DNA of 43,822 nucleotides from assembly GCA_016208315.1 (NCBI GenBank), contig JACQYF010000179.1:1-43822 (forward strand), in the 5' to 3' direction. The translations under genes were made by a program, and so were the position numbers. How positions within the stretch are numbered: position 1 is the stretch's first letter; every line of letters begins with the position of its first letter. The stretch comes from Chloroflexota bacterium. GTDB taxonomy: Bacteria > Chloroflexota > Anaerolineae > UBA4142. Positions 23,875-32,260 of the stretch are shown in pieces. Under the pieces are notes generated by a model, which worked only from the letters and a program-made list of their open reading frames with translations, ran no database searches and was not told the origin of the DNA.

Positions 23875-23969
23875 AATCGCGGCAACGCATACACAAAGTC
23901 GCCCTTCGGCGACTGGGAGTTAGTCCACGAAGGTGGACGTGGTGTGCTTGTCGCCGCGATTTCAATCGC
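23867..23969. mobile_element. MITE-like element with 17-base terminal inverted repeats
   Basis: Perfect ends GCGATTGAAATCGCGGC (23867-23883) and GCCGCGATTTCAATCGC (23953-23969). The 70-base core holds two hairpins (AAGTCGCCCTTCGGCGACT and GTCCACGAAGGTGGAC). No coding capacity. The TGA of the broken amidohydrolase is inside the left end, so the gene's stop was supplied by the element. Confidence 0.75.
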
Positions 23970-24028
23970 CCCCTGCGGCGCCGGCTGGGGTAGGAATTGA
24001 ATGAGGCGGTGAGAGAGCGATGGTTTCC

Positions 24029-24140
24029 GTAGGGGCGTACCCTTGTGGTCGCCCAGATTGGGGCGTACCCTTGTGGTCGCCCAGATTGGGCGGGGACACG
24101 CCCCCCCCGGCCGGGGGCGACCACAAGGGTACGCCCCTAC
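24029..24140. repeat. REP-like cluster (GTAGGGGC family)
   Basis: Two tandem copies of GGGGCGTACCCTTGTGG followed by TCGCCCAGATTG (starting 24029 and 24062), then a complementary copy ending GTACGCCCCTAC at 24140. The outer 26 bases form an inverted repeat. The cluster ends 4 bases before the cspA -35 element. Confidence 0.8.
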
Positions 24141-24144
24141 AAAT

Positions 24145-24172
24145 TTGACAAGAAACTGAAAATGCGTATACT
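24145..24172 (+). promoter_or_regulatory. Sigma-70 promoter of the cold-shock gene
   Basis: TTGACA at 24145-24150 and TATACT at 24167-24172, spacer 16 bases. Start of transcription expected near 24179. A hairpin at 24209-24251 separates it from the cspA ATG at 24297. Confidence 0.85.
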
Positions 24173-24208
24173 AGCCGTCGTACGGAACAGCGATTTCTGA
24201 ATCTAGCG

Positions 24209-24251
24209 AGCACCTAGGGCCAGAACGTAGCGCCCAGGTGCTTTTCTTTTT
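24209..24251 (+). terminator. Terminator-like hairpin in the cspA leader
   Basis: AGCACCTAGGG (24209-24219) pairs with CCCAGGTGCT (24233-24242), with one bulged A and a 13-base loop, followed by TTTTCTTTTT (24242-24251). It lies about 30 to 70 bases into the leader and 45 before the start codon. Either transcription usually ends here, or the leader refolds (for example at low temperature) to allow read-through. Confidence 0.65.
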
Positions 24252-24296
24252 GCAGAGACGTGATCCGTAAGTTTATTCCCAGAAGGAGCCAAAAGA

Positions 24297-24512
24297 ATGG
24301 CTGATCGAGTGACCGGTACGGTCAAATGGTTTAACGCGGCGAAGGGCTATGGCTTTATCGCCCACGACGGTGGCAAGGACCTCTTCGTCCACTTTTCCGA
24401 GATTCAGGATGCGGGCAGTGGCTATCGCTCCCTGAACGAAGGCGACGCGGTGGAATTCACCGTGGGCACTAGCCCCAAAGGCCCGCAGGCGACCAACGTC
24501 GTCAAGCTCTAA
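24297..24512 (+). CDS. cspA: Cold-shock protein (CspA family)
   Basis: 71-residue single-stranded nucleic-acid-binding protein of the cold-shock domain. It has RNP1 (KGYGFI), RNP2 (LFVHFSEI), and the normal length and VKWFNAAKGYG start. AGAAGGAGCC is a strong ribosome site. It stands alone between REP repeats and a bidirectional terminator, with its own promoter at 24145. It probably acts as an RNA chaperone. The name is a family name. Its expression may be controlled by the hairpin at 24209-24251. Confidence 0.95.
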   Translation: MADRVTGTVKWFNAAKGYGFIAHDGGKDLFVHFSEIQDAGSGYRSLNEGDAVEFTVGTSPKGPQATNVVKL

Positions 24513-24519
24513 GAGCAAT

Positions 24520-24576
24520 GTAGGGCAAATTGCTCCCCTCTATTTCACTTCGGGGATCTTCGACAATTTGTCCTAC
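24520..24576. repeat. Inverted repeat downstream of cspA
   Basis: GTAGGGCAAATTG (24520-24532) and CAATTTGTCCTAC (24564-24576) pair with one G-T step. A second, overlapping hairpin GAGCAAT/ATTGCTC is nearer the gene. About 85 bases of unassigned sequence follow before the terminator at 24664, in which I see no gene. Confidence 0.55.
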
Positions 24577-24663
24577 ACAGGGTTCACGATTCAACTGCTA
24601 TTATTTGTCAGAGTAGGTTTACTATTCGCAAGTTAACGAGCGGCAAGTTGTGAGTCCATGACA

Positions 24664-24692
24664 AAACCCGTCTTCTTCAAGAAGACGGGTTT
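24664..24692. terminator. Bidirectional intrinsic terminator
   Basis: AAACCCGTCTTCTT (24664-24677) and AAGAAGACGGGTTT (24679-24692) form a 14-base perfect stem round one base (the actual loop is 3-5 bases), with A-runs and T-runs at both ends. It separates the + strand cspA from the - strand kinase gene ending at 24696 and can stop both. Confidence 0.9.
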
Positions 24693-24695
24693 CTT

Positions 24696-27600
24696 CTAAT
24701 CAGGAACCGTGAAATAAAACGTCGCGCCGCAGTCTACCTGCGCATCGGCGCAGACGCGGCCGCCGTGCCGCCGGATGATGCGCTCGACGATCGCCAACCC
24801 CACGCCCGTTCCCTCGTAGTCCTCTTGGGCGTGCAAGCGTTGGAAAACCCCAAAGAGTTTCTCGGCCTGCTCCGAATCAAAGCCGACGCCGTTGTCGCGC
24901 ACAAAGTAGACCAACTCCCCTTCTTCGCTCACGTGTGAACTAATCTCAATTCGCGCGACCTCGCGCTGGCGGGTAAACTTGAGCGCGTTCGAGAGCAGGT
25001 TGACGAGCACTTGCTTCAACAGCAGCGGGTCCGCGCGGCACGGTGGCAAATCGCCGATCACAATCTCGACGCGGCGGTCTTGCTGCTGCGCGGCCAAGTC
25101 GCCCAGCGCTTGCTGCGTCAGTTGAATCAAGTCCACCGTTTGCTTCCGCAGCGGCTGGCGAATAAAGCGCGAAAAACTCAGCAGCCCCTCGACCAGTTGG
25201 TTCATCTCCTTGCTGTTGTTGCGAATCAGCTCCACGAATTGCCGGCCATCGGAAGGCAAGTCGCTGGCGTACTCGTCGAGCACGATGTTGGCAAAGCCAT
25301 GGATGCTCGCCAGCGGCGTCCGCAGGTCGTGCGAAACGGAGTAGGAAAAGGATTCCAGTTCCTTGTTGGCGATCTCCAGCTCGATCGCGCGGCGTTCCAG
25401 GTCGCGGTTCAGCATCTGGACGTGTTCTTCGGCGCGTTTGCGCTCCGTAATGTCGCGCCAGGTGGCGATCGCGCCGGTGATCTTGCCGTCCGGGTCGCGA
25501 ATTGGCCCCGCGCTGGAGAGGATGTTGAGTTCCGAGCCGTCGGGCCGGCGCAGCACCATCTCGTGATTCAGGGCCACTTCGCCGTGCCGGATGGCGCGCA
25601 CCAGCGGTACGTTCCCGAAGGGGACCGGCGTGCCGTGGTCGGGTAAGAAAAGGTTTTGCCGGAATGGATGCGTGGGCCCGGGCACGCCCAAAAATTCGGC
25701 CAGCCCGCGGCCGGTCATCTGCTCTGCATACCGGCTCACCGTCCGGATGTTGACCTCCGGCGCGCTGGCGACGATGAGGACCTCGGGCGCGTGCAGCATC
25801 AGCGATTCGAGGATATCGCGCCCGGTCTGCGCCTCGTCACGCGCCACCTTTTCCTCGGCAAGCGATTCTTCAAGTCGAATATTTACCTGCTCAAGCTCTG
25901 CGGCCTGCTGCTCGAGGTTTCGCTTGGCGAGGACAAGTTCGTCGTTGGCGACCTGGAGTTCTTCGTTGGCGACCTGGAGTTCTTCGGTCTGCTGCTCGAG
26001 GTTGACATTCGCGACTTTAAGTTCAGCCGCTTTCGTTTGCAGGTCTTGGTTGAGTTTCCGGATGTGCTCTTCGGCGTGCTTGCGGTCGGTGATGTCGCGC
26101 GCGTAGAGGTTGACGTAGCCGGCGCTGGCGACGGGCGCAACGAAGAACAAATAGCAGCGGTCTTGAACGTCAACGTCCATCGTTTGGGGCTGTTGACACG
26201 CGTGGGCGGCTGCGATCACCTCGCGCCAATACGCCGGCGCGTAACTGCCGACCGCGCAATCCCAGTACGCAAGGACCGACGCGCTCGCCGGGTTCGCGTA
26301 AAGAATGGTCCCATCGGAACTGAGCCGCAAGACCGGCGCGGGGTTCTCGGCGGGGAACCTCGCCAACCACTCGATTTGCTCTGCGGCGCGCTTGCGTTCG
26401 GTGATGTCGCGCGCGACGGAGACGTAACCCGTGACCTTGCCAGAGTCGTCGCGCACAGCCACATTCGTGGATTCATTCCAGATCGGATGTCCATCCTTGT
26501 GATACGTGAGCAGTTGGAGGGGATGGGCGATTCCCTGCTGCATTGCCTTTAATGCTTCAGCGCGCTGCTCGTCCGTGAACTCGCTGCGCACAACTTCACT
26601 CGCCGGTTTGCCAAGGACTTGATCTTGCGTCCAGCCGTACATTCGCTCTGCGGCAGGATTCCAACTGGTGATTCTTCGTTCCGGGTCTGTGGCGATAATG
26701 GCGTCGTTGATATTGGCAAGCAGATGGGCCTGATAAGCCAAACGCTCCTCGGCGCGCTTGCGCTCGGTGATGTCGGCGTGCATTGAGAGATTGGCAATGT
26801 GCCGCCCTTGTCCATCGTGCAGGGGCGAGACGCTCACGAGCGTCCAAAGCTCCGCGCCGTCCTTGCGCCGGAACCGAAGCTCCTTGGATATTTTGGCGCC
26901 TTTTTCTAGTTCCGCTCTCGTCTGCGGGACCTCGCGTTTCTGGTCCTCGTGCAGGAATTCGGCGCCAACTCGGCTCTGCAGTTCTTCTCGGCTATAACCG
27001 AGCATGTCCGCCATTCTCTGGTTCACGAAGAGCGTCTTGCCGTCCGGCTGAGCCGTCCAGATGCCCTCGGTGGCGGTCTCGACGATCGTGCGATATTTCT
27101 CCTCGCTTTCGCGCAGCGCCTGCTCGGCTTTTTTGCGCTCGGCGATCTCGCGCTCTAGCTCGGTTTTGGAAGCGGTGACCGTTTTCAGATTGGCGGTCAT
27201 GCGGTTGAACGCCAGCGACAGTTCGCCGATTTCGTCCGTGCGCTTGACCGGGATGGCATGGTCCAAATCGCCGGAGCCGATGACTTGCGTCCCCGCGTGG
27301 AGATCGGCCATCCCGCGCAAGATGCGCCGAAAAGTGAGCGTGTAGTTGGTCAGCAGCAACAGCCCAAACACCAGGATCAGCCCGAGGTTGAGCATCTCGG
27401 TCAATTGGCGCAGTTGATCTTCCTGCTCGCGCAGCATCCAGGTCAACCGGCCGGCATCGAAGATCATGCCCTGGTTTTGCACTTCCATGCGGCTCCACGA
27501 AACCTGCATGGCATCCGCGCTCAGCGCCGCGCTCGGAACCGGCGCGGCTTCGACGGCCGCGCGCACCTCGTCGAAGACGGCTTTCAGCCGCTGCCGATTC

Positions 27601-27902
27601 GTCTTGATATTGTTCGCGAGAACCTGCTGTTCCGGCGTTTCCACGTTCAGTCTTGCCAGAGTGTTGGAAAACGCATTGAATTTGGATTCCCACCGGCTGG
27701 CCTGCTGGCTTTCACGGTATAGCAAATAATCGTTCGCCAGGTAACCGAGTTCGAAGGCCTGGCTCTCGATCTCGCCCGCCAGCAGTTCCTGCTTGTGCGT
27801 TTCCTGCACGCGGAGATTGGCGTAAAGCGCCGACAGAGAAGCGATGACGAAGATGACGCCAAACACGACCGTGCTGATAATAAACTGGGTTCTAATCTTC
27901 AT
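24696..27902 (-). CDS. Membrane-bound multi-PAS sensor histidine kinase
   Basis: 1068 residues. TM1 is about 8-28 and TM2 about 171-191, with an extracytoplasmic part of about 140 residues between them. A HAMP-like segment (192-245) follows, then PAS domains at about 265-380, 390-500 and 510-605, a coiled coil of NLEQQ/EELQVAN repeats (610-695) and a fourth PAS (695-820). HisKA follows, with the phosphate acceptor His858 in SVSHDLRTPL, and then HATPase with N972, D1003 (RDNGVGF) and GTGVGL (1031-1036). It is complete. It is the last gene of an operon that begins with a second kinase and holds a receiver protein and five binding proteins. The stop is 4 bases from the terminator at 24664-24692. 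Confidence 0.93.
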   Translation of the reverse strand: MKIRTQFIISTVVFGVIFVIASLSALYANLRVQETHKQELLAGEIESQAFELGYLANDYLLYRESQQASRWESKFNAFSNTLARLNVETPEQQVLANNIKTNRQRLKAVFDEVRAAVEAAPVPSAALSADAMQVSWSRMEVQNQGMIFDAGRLTWMLREQEDQLRQLTEMLNLGLILVFGLLLLTNYTLTFRRILRGMADLHAGTQVIGSGDLDHAIPVKRTDEIGELSLAFNRMTANLKTVTASKTELEREIAERKKAEQALRESEEKYRTIVETATEGIWTAQPDGKTLFVNQRMADMLGYSREELQSRVGAEFLHEDQKREVPQTRAELEKGAKISKELRFRRKDGAELWTLVSVSPLHDGQGRHIANLSMHADITERKRAEERLAYQAHLLANINDAIIATDPERRITSWNPAAERMYGWTQDQVLGKPASEVVRSEFTDEQRAEALKAMQQGIAHPLQLLTYHKDGHPIWNESTNVAVRDDSGKVTGYVSVARDITERKRAAEQIEWLARFPAENPAPVLRLSSDGTILYANPASASVLAYWDCAVGSYAPAYWREVIAAAHACQQPQTMDVDVQDRCYLFFVAPVASAGYVNLYARDITDRKHAEEHIRKLNQDLQTKAAELKVANVNLEQQTEELQVANEELQVANDELVLAKRNLEQQAAELEQVNIRLEESLAEEKVARDEAQTGRDILESLMLHAPEVLIVASAPEVNIRTVSRYAEQMTGRGLAEFLGVPGPTHPFRQNLFLPDHGTPVPFGNVPLVRAIRHGEVALNHEMVLRRPDGSELNILSSAGPIRDPDGKITGAIATWRDITERKRAEEHVQMLNRDLERRAIELEIANKELESFSYSVSHDLRTPLASIHGFANIVLDEYASDLPSDGRQFVELIRNNSKEMNQLVEGLLSFSRFIRQPLRKQTVDLIQLTQQALGDLAAQQQDRRVEIVIGDLPPCRADPLLLKQVLVNLLSNALKFTRQREVARIEISSHVSEEGELVYFVRDNGVGFDSEQAEKLFGVFQRLHAQEDYEGTGVGLAIVERIIRRHGGRVCADAQVDCGATFYFTVPD

Positions 27903-27913
27903 CGTCTACCCGC

Positions 27914-28918
27914 CTAACGAATAATGCTCACGGACTCGGGTTTGACGGCCTGCAAGCCGTCTAGATAAATATAGCGCATGAAATCGGGTATCGTCTTTTC
28001 GGCGGTCAGGTTGTTGACGATCATCCACTGCGCTTCGTCTTTCATGGCGATCACGAGCGATTGGTCCAGGGACAGCGCAAACTGATTCTCACCCCAGAGA
28101 GCAGCCATCGTCGCATCGTCGTAATTCAACCGTTTTTGGACGATGGCTTGTGCGGAGGCCGGATTCTTGGTGATATACTCCGCCGCCTGAGCGAGCGCTT
28201 TCAGGAGCCGCCTGATCGCCTCAGGATGACGGGTGGCCCAGTCGTTCGTGCTAGCCATTACGATATAGGTGATCTGGTCCTTCCTGGATGTCCAGACGAG
28301 TCTATTATTGCCCAATCGTTTTTCGGCTTGGTCGAGATAGATTTTGGTGACGAGGATCGCGTCGACGCGACCGTCGGCGAGGGCATTCACCCGCTGGTCC
28401 GGGACAAGGTTTATCAGGATGACGTCCTGCAAACGCATGCCTTCCAGGTTCAGAAACCGACCTAGATGGAACTCGCCGACGGCGCCCCTGGTAAGACCGA
28501 CCTTTTTCCCTCTAAGGTCTGAGATTTTTTCAATACCCCGGTCTTTACGTGCAATCACGTAAGTCGCCTGGTTCTTGTCAATCACTCCGAGCACACCGAT
28601 GTTTTCTTTCTTGAACGCTTCGATGACGATGTTGTACTCGGACGTTAGCGCGATGTCATATTGACCATTCTTCATCGCATCTACGGCATTCTGCGACGCA
28701 TCATAGTATTGTGCTGTGACGTTAAGGCCATTGCCGGTAAACAAGCCCCGGTCTTCGGCAACGTAGATCAAGGCATGAGTGATTGACAGCGGCATTCCCA
28801 AGGTGATCGTCTCGGGTGGACCCGAATAGGTGGGCGCGGAATTCGCGAAATACCATACGCCGAATCCCACCAGCGCTATCACGACGATGACCGCAATGAC
28901 GACGATTGGTTTTTTCAT
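27914..28918 (-). CDS. NMT1/SsuA-type binding protein 1 of five, N-terminally anchored
   Basis: 334 residues from the ATG at 28918 (reverse strand). A longer open frame would translate the repeat upstream. The N-terminus MKKPIVVIAVIVVIALVGFG is a hydrophobic anchor with no Cys lipobox and no clear cleavage site. The binding-protein core has the family order: start TLGMPLSITHALIYVAEDRG, the segment IARKDRGIEKISDLRGKKVG, a final PDFMRYIYLDGLQAVKPES and IIR. No permease or ATPase is present. It is followed 11 bases later by the membrane kinase gene. The ligand is unknown. Four paralogues (29142, 30201, 31263, 32261) share the same core and end. Confidence 0.88.
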   Translation of the reverse strand: MKKPIVVIAVIVVIALVGFGVWYFANSAPTYSGPPETITLGMPLSITHALIYVAEDRGLFTGNGLNVTAQYYDASQNAVDAMKNGQYDIALTSEYNIVIEAFKKENIGVLGVIDKNQATYVIARKDRGIEKISDLRGKKVGLTRGAVGEFHLGRFLNLEGMRLQDVILINLVPDQRVNALADGRVDAILVTKIYLDQAEKRLGNNRLVWTSRKDQITYIVMASTNDWATRHPEAIRRLLKALAQAAEYITKNPASAQAIVQKRLNYDDATMAALWGENQFALSLDQSLVIAMKDEAQWMIVNNLTAEKTIPDFMRYIYLDGLQAVKPESVSIIR

Positions 28919-28941
28919 GCGTACTCCTGCTCGGATGTCGC

Positions 28942-29141
28942 GTAGGGCGCGACCCTTGTGGTCGCACGCCATGGGGGCAGGTCGCCCGCCATGGGGGCAG
29001 GCACAAGGCACTGCCCCTACACACATTACCGAATGATGTTCGCCCGCCATGGGGGCAGGCACAAGGCACTGCCCCTACGCACATTACCGAATAATGTTCG
29101 CCCGCCATGGGGGCAGGCACAAGGCACTGCCCCTACGCACA
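28942..29141. repeat. REP cluster with tandem copies of the SBP2 gene end
   Basis: Two 58-base units (29026-29083 and 29084-29141) precede the true SBP2 stop at 29142. Each unit joins a GGGGCAGGCACAAGGCACTGCCCC palindrome to TTACCGAATGATGTTC-like bases, which are the complement of the last codons (Asn-Ile-Ile-Arg-stop) of SBP2. The 3' end of the gene has therefore been copied in tandem together with the repeat. A related GTAGGGCG palindrome starts at 28942. Confidence 0.8.
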
Positions 29142-30143
29142 TTACCGAATGATGTTCACCGCTCCGGGCTTGACCGCTTTGAGCGCATCCACGTAAACAT
29201 AGTCCGTGAAATCGGGCACGCGCTTTTCGGCGGTCAGGTTGTTGGCGATCAGCCAGCGCGCCTCGTCTTCCATTGCCGCGATCAGCGAGCGATCCAGCGC
29301 CAGCGCGTATTGGTTCTCCGACCAAACGGAATCCATAAACGCCGCATCGTAATTCATGCGCTTTTGCACGATCGCTTTGGCTTCCGCTGGACGATTGATG
29401 GTAAACTGCTCCGCCTGGACAATCGCTATCAGAGACCGCTTGAGCAATTCCGAGTGGGCGGCAATCCAGTCGTTGCGAGCCACGGATGCCGCGTAGGCCG
29501 CCTGCCCGCTCTGCACCTGGAAGAAGGTGCCTTGCTCTGCCCATTGCTGCCGCAACTGATGGGCAAACGGATTCCAGACGACGACTCCGTCCACCGTGCC
29601 GCCGTTTAGAGCGTCCATCGCCGCCGGCGGCGCCGTCTCGACGAGCGTCACGTCCTGGATTTTCAAACCTTGCAACTCGAGAAACCGGCCCAGATAAAAT
29701 TCGGCCATCGTTTGGCGCGGCAAGCCGATCTTCTTGCCCCGCAAGTCAGCCGGCGTCTGAATGCCGCGATCTTTGCGCCCGATCAGATAGGCATACTGCA
29801 CCTTGGCAAGCGTCGCGTACATGCTGACTGGCTTCTGCTGAAACACCGCATTGACAAATGGGACTTCGGAGACTCCGGCAATGTCTACCTCGTTGTTGAG
29901 CAGCGCCTGGATGGCTGTCGCGCCGGTGTCGTAGGGTCTGTGGACGATCACGACTCCGTTCGCCGCGAAAAAACCCTGCGCTTCCGCAATATACACGAGT
30001 CCGGCGGCCTCGGTTGGCGCATAGCCCAGCACCAGCATCTCCGGCGTCCCCAAATAGGGTGCCTGGGAATTCGAGAAATACCATTGGCTCGATCCCACCA
30101 GCGCTATCACAATGAGTGCGATGACAGCAACCGTTTTTTTCAT
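29142..30143 (-). CDS. NMT1/SsuA-type binding protein 2 of five, N-terminally anchored
   Basis: 333 residues. Anchor MKKTVAVIALIVIALVGSSQ without lipobox. Core segments are LGYAPTEAAGLVYIAEAQGF, IGRKDRGIQTPADLRGKKIG, and the end PDFTDYVYVDALKAVKPGAV then NIIR. Ribosome site AAGAGGG lies upstream of the start (reverse strand). It differs from its paralogues across the whole length, so the copies are old. The downstream repeat holds two extra copies of its final codons. The five proteins are probably secreted receptors for related ligands, but no transport partner exists here. Confidence 0.88.
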   Translation of the reverse strand: MKKTVAVIALIVIALVGSSQWYFSNSQAPYLGTPEMLVLGYAPTEAAGLVYIAEAQGFFAANGVVIVHRPYDTGATAIQALLNNEVDIAGVSEVPFVNAVFQQKPVSMYATLAKVQYAYLIGRKDRGIQTPADLRGKKIGLPRQTMAEFYLGRFLELQGLKIQDVTLVETAPPAAMDALNGGTVDGVVVWNPFAHQLRQQWAEQGTFFQVQSGQAAYAASVARNDWIAAHSELLKRSLIAIVQAEQFTINRPAEAKAIVQKRMNYDAAFMDSVWSENQYALALDRSLIAAMEDEARWLIANNLTAEKRVPDFTDYVYVDALKAVKPGAVNIIR

Positions 30144-30159
30144 GTGCGCACCCTCTTTC

Positions 30160-30192
30160 AGACCTTCGAGGTCTTGGAGACCTCGAAGGTCT
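30160..30192. repeat. Perfect 15-base palindrome between SBP2 and SBP3
   Basis: AGACCTTCGAGGTCT (30160-30174), TGG loop, AGACCTCGAAGGTCT (30178-30192). Each arm is itself nearly palindromic. A second identical copy is at 31222-31254, in the next SBP gap. In transcription direction it lies after the SBP3 stop and before the SBP2 ribosome site. Confidence 0.85.
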
Positions 30193-30200
30193 TTGTCCGC

Positions 30201-31205
30201 TCACCGGATGATGTTCATCGCGTTCGGCTTGACCGCCTCAAGACCCGCAAAGTAAATGTAATTGACGAAATCCGGTATCGTCTTTTCAGGGGTCAAGTTG
30301 TTTTTGATCATCCACCGCGCTTCGTCTTGCATCGCGGCGACGAGCGACTGGTCGAGCGAAAGTGAAAAGTGGTGTTCAGGCCAGACGAGGTCAAGATAAG
30401 CCGCCTCGTACTCGAGCCGTTTTTGAACGATGGCTTTGGCGTCATTCGGATTGCGGACAAGATATTCCTCCGCTTCGGCGAGTGACTTGAGAAACCGAGT
30501 AACGAGGTCCGGATGCTTGGCTATCCAGGCGTCGGTACCGACAACATTCCAATAAAATAGTTGGCTGCTCTGCACAGGCCAGATAGCGGTTCGGTCGCCT
30601 AGCAGATTCCGAATTTCTTGGGCATAGGGTTGCCTAACGACGGCAGCCGCGACGTCCCCGTTCGTAATCGGCTCCACCGATTGCGAGTCCCTTACATCAA
30701 CGAGACTCACTTGCTGCGCGCTCATCCCGTGCAATTCGAGAAATCGAGCCAAGTGGAACTCCGCAATAGTTCCTTTGGGCAGACTTATCTTTTTCCCCTT
30801 AAGGTCCGAGATGCTCTGAATACCCTGGTCGGTTCGGCCAATCAGATAGCCGGTCTGAGATCGGGCGATGGTTCCCATATTGCGGACTGGCTCCCCCGCA
30901 AATGCCTCTATGACAATGACCATCTCTGTGGCAGCAGCCAAGTCTACCGCGTTTTTCAGCATTCCATCCACCGCGGCTCTTCCCGAATCGTAATATTTCA
31001 AGGTTACGGTGAGACCCCCGGGGGCGAACAAGTTCCGCTCCTCGGCGATGTAGAGGAGTGTGTTCAATTCCTGAGCGGTCGTTCCAATCGTGATGGATGC
31101 GGTCTTGCCCGCGCGGCTTTGCTGTGAGTCCTGGAAAGACCATAATCCCACTCCCACCATCGCTATGACGACGATGAGTATGATGGCGACAACGGCTTTT
31201 TGCAT
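30201..31205 (-). CDS. NMT1/SsuA-type binding protein 3 of five, N-terminally anchored
   Basis: 334 residues. Anchor MQKAVVAIILIVVIAMVGVG. Core segments are TAQELNTLLYIAEERNLFAP, IGRTDQGIQSISDLKGKKIS (Thr and Gln replace the Lys-Arg of the others), and the end PDFVNYIYFAGLEAVKPNAM then NIIR. GAGAGGG precedes the start. The variant motif and many substitutions near the ligand cleft suggest a different ligand from its paralogues (inference). It is flanked on both sides by the identical 33-base palindrome. Confidence 0.88.
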   Translation of the reverse strand: MQKAVVAIILIVVIAMVGVGLWSFQDSQQSRAGKTASITIGTTAQELNTLLYIAEERNLFAPGGLTVTLKYYDSGRAAVDGMLKNAVDLAAATEMVIVIEAFAGEPVRNMGTIARSQTGYLIGRTDQGIQSISDLKGKKISLPKGTIAEFHLARFLELHGMSAQQVSLVDVRDSQSVEPITNGDVAAAVVRQPYAQEIRNLLGDRTAIWPVQSSQLFYWNVVGTDAWIAKHPDLVTRFLKSLAEAEEYLVRNPNDAKAIVQKRLEYEAAYLDLVWPEHHFSLSLDQSLVAAMQDEARWMIKNNLTPEKTIPDFVNYIYFAGLEAVKPNAMNIIR

Positions 31206-31221
31206 GCGCGTACCCTCTCGC

Positions 31222-31254
31222 AGACCTTCGAGGTCTTGGAGACCTCGAAGGTCT
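31222..31254. repeat. Perfect 15-base palindrome between SBP3 and SBP4
   Basis: Sequence and structure are identical to 30160-30192. Position is equivalent too: after the stop of the upstream gene (SBP4 in transcription order) and before the start of the next. The repeated placement suggests either duplication of the whole gene-plus-spacer unit or a shared regulatory or processing signal. Confidence 0.85.
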
Positions 31255-31262
31255 TTGTCGGC

Positions 31263-32249
31263 TCAGCGGATAATATTCACCGCTTCGGGCTTGACTTGCT
31301 TGAGACTATCCTCGTAAATATAGTCCAGAAAGTTGGGCATTTGGTTTTCGGCGGTCAGGTCGTTCTTGATCATCCAACGCGCCTCGTCTTCCATCGCGGC
31401 AATGAGTGATTGATCGAGCGAAAGGGAAAACTGGTTTTGAGACCAAACGGTTTCCATATACGCGGCATCCAGGTTTAGGGATTGTTGCACGACGGCCTTC
31501 GCTTGGGCCGGATTACGAACATATTCTTCGGCCTGCGCCAACGCCCTCAGGAACTTGGTCACCAGTTCGGGATGCTTGTTGATCCACGCCTCGGTGGCAA
31601 TCACCTGGGCAAAAAGGGGCCGGCTGCTCTGCGCCGACAAGATCGTCGCGTTCGCGCCCAGCCGCTCTTTGGCCGAATTCGCATACGGTTGAGCCGTCGC
31701 AATCGCATCAATGTCGCCGCGTACCACCGCTTCCACCCAGTCGGCGGGCGCGGTCACATCCACCAGGATCACGTCCTTGAGAGTCAGGCCATTCAATTCG
31801 AGATACCGTCCGAGAAAAAACTCGGCAATCGTCCTCGCCGTCGTTCCAACTCTTTTCCCTTTGAGGTCGGCGGCCTTCTCAACTCCCCGGTCTTTGCGTC
31901 CGACAACATAGATGAACTCGCTCTTGGCGATGCTGGCCACCGTGCGAATTTTCGTGTTCTGGAACGCCCTGCCGACCAGCGGAAACTCGGTGGGCCCTAC
32001 CACCAGGTCGGCTTCGCCGTTCACCACGCCGTCCAACGAGCCGACTCCGGTATCGTACTTGCGTAGGGTGATTGCGAGCGAGTTCCGGCTGAAAAACTGT
32101 TGCTCTTGAGCAATCCAGACGAGCGCGGTAGACTCAAACGGCGACCACGCCACGGCGATTGAATCCATTCGTGCGGCGCCGGACGAACAACCCGATGCGG
32201 ACGAGAGCACGGCGAGCGCCGCTAAACTTGCGATTAGGTTCCTCTGCAT
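31263..32249 (-). CDS. NMT1/SsuA-type binding lipoprotein 4 of five
   Basis: 328 residues. Unlike the other four it has a cleavable lipoprotein signal: a hydrophobic core then ASGC with Cys21. Core segments are VAWSPFESTALVWIAQEQQF, VGRKDRGVEKAADLKGKRVG, and the end PNFLDYIYEDSLKQVKPEAV then NIIR. The next gene in transcription order begins after a palindrome of 33 bases. SBP4 begins 11 bases after the SBP5 stop, so translation may be linked. Because it is a lipoprotein it may sit at the outer face as the actual free receptor, while the others stay tethered (inference). Confidence 0.88.
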   Translation of the reverse strand: MQRNLIASLAALAVLSSASGCSSGAARMDSIAVAWSPFESTALVWIAQEQQFFSRNSLAITLRKYDTGVGSLDGVVNGEADLVVGPTEFPLVGRAFQNTKIRTVASIAKSEFIYVVGRKDRGVEKAADLKGKRVGTTARTIAEFFLGRYLELNGLTLKDVILVDVTAPADWVEAVVRGDIDAIATAQPYANSAKERLGANATILSAQSSRPLFAQVIATEAWINKHPELVTKFLRALAQAEEYVRNPAQAKAVVQQSLNLDAAYMETVWSQNQFSLSLDQSLIAAMEDEARWMIKNDLTAENQMPNFLDYIYEDSLKQVKPEAVNIIR

Positions 32250-32260
32250 TATTCCTCAAC

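Noticed and set aside
28942..29141. Tandem repeats as a CRISPR array
   Set aside because: The repeats are 58 bases apart, made of palindrome plus gene end, with no unique spacers and no cas genes.
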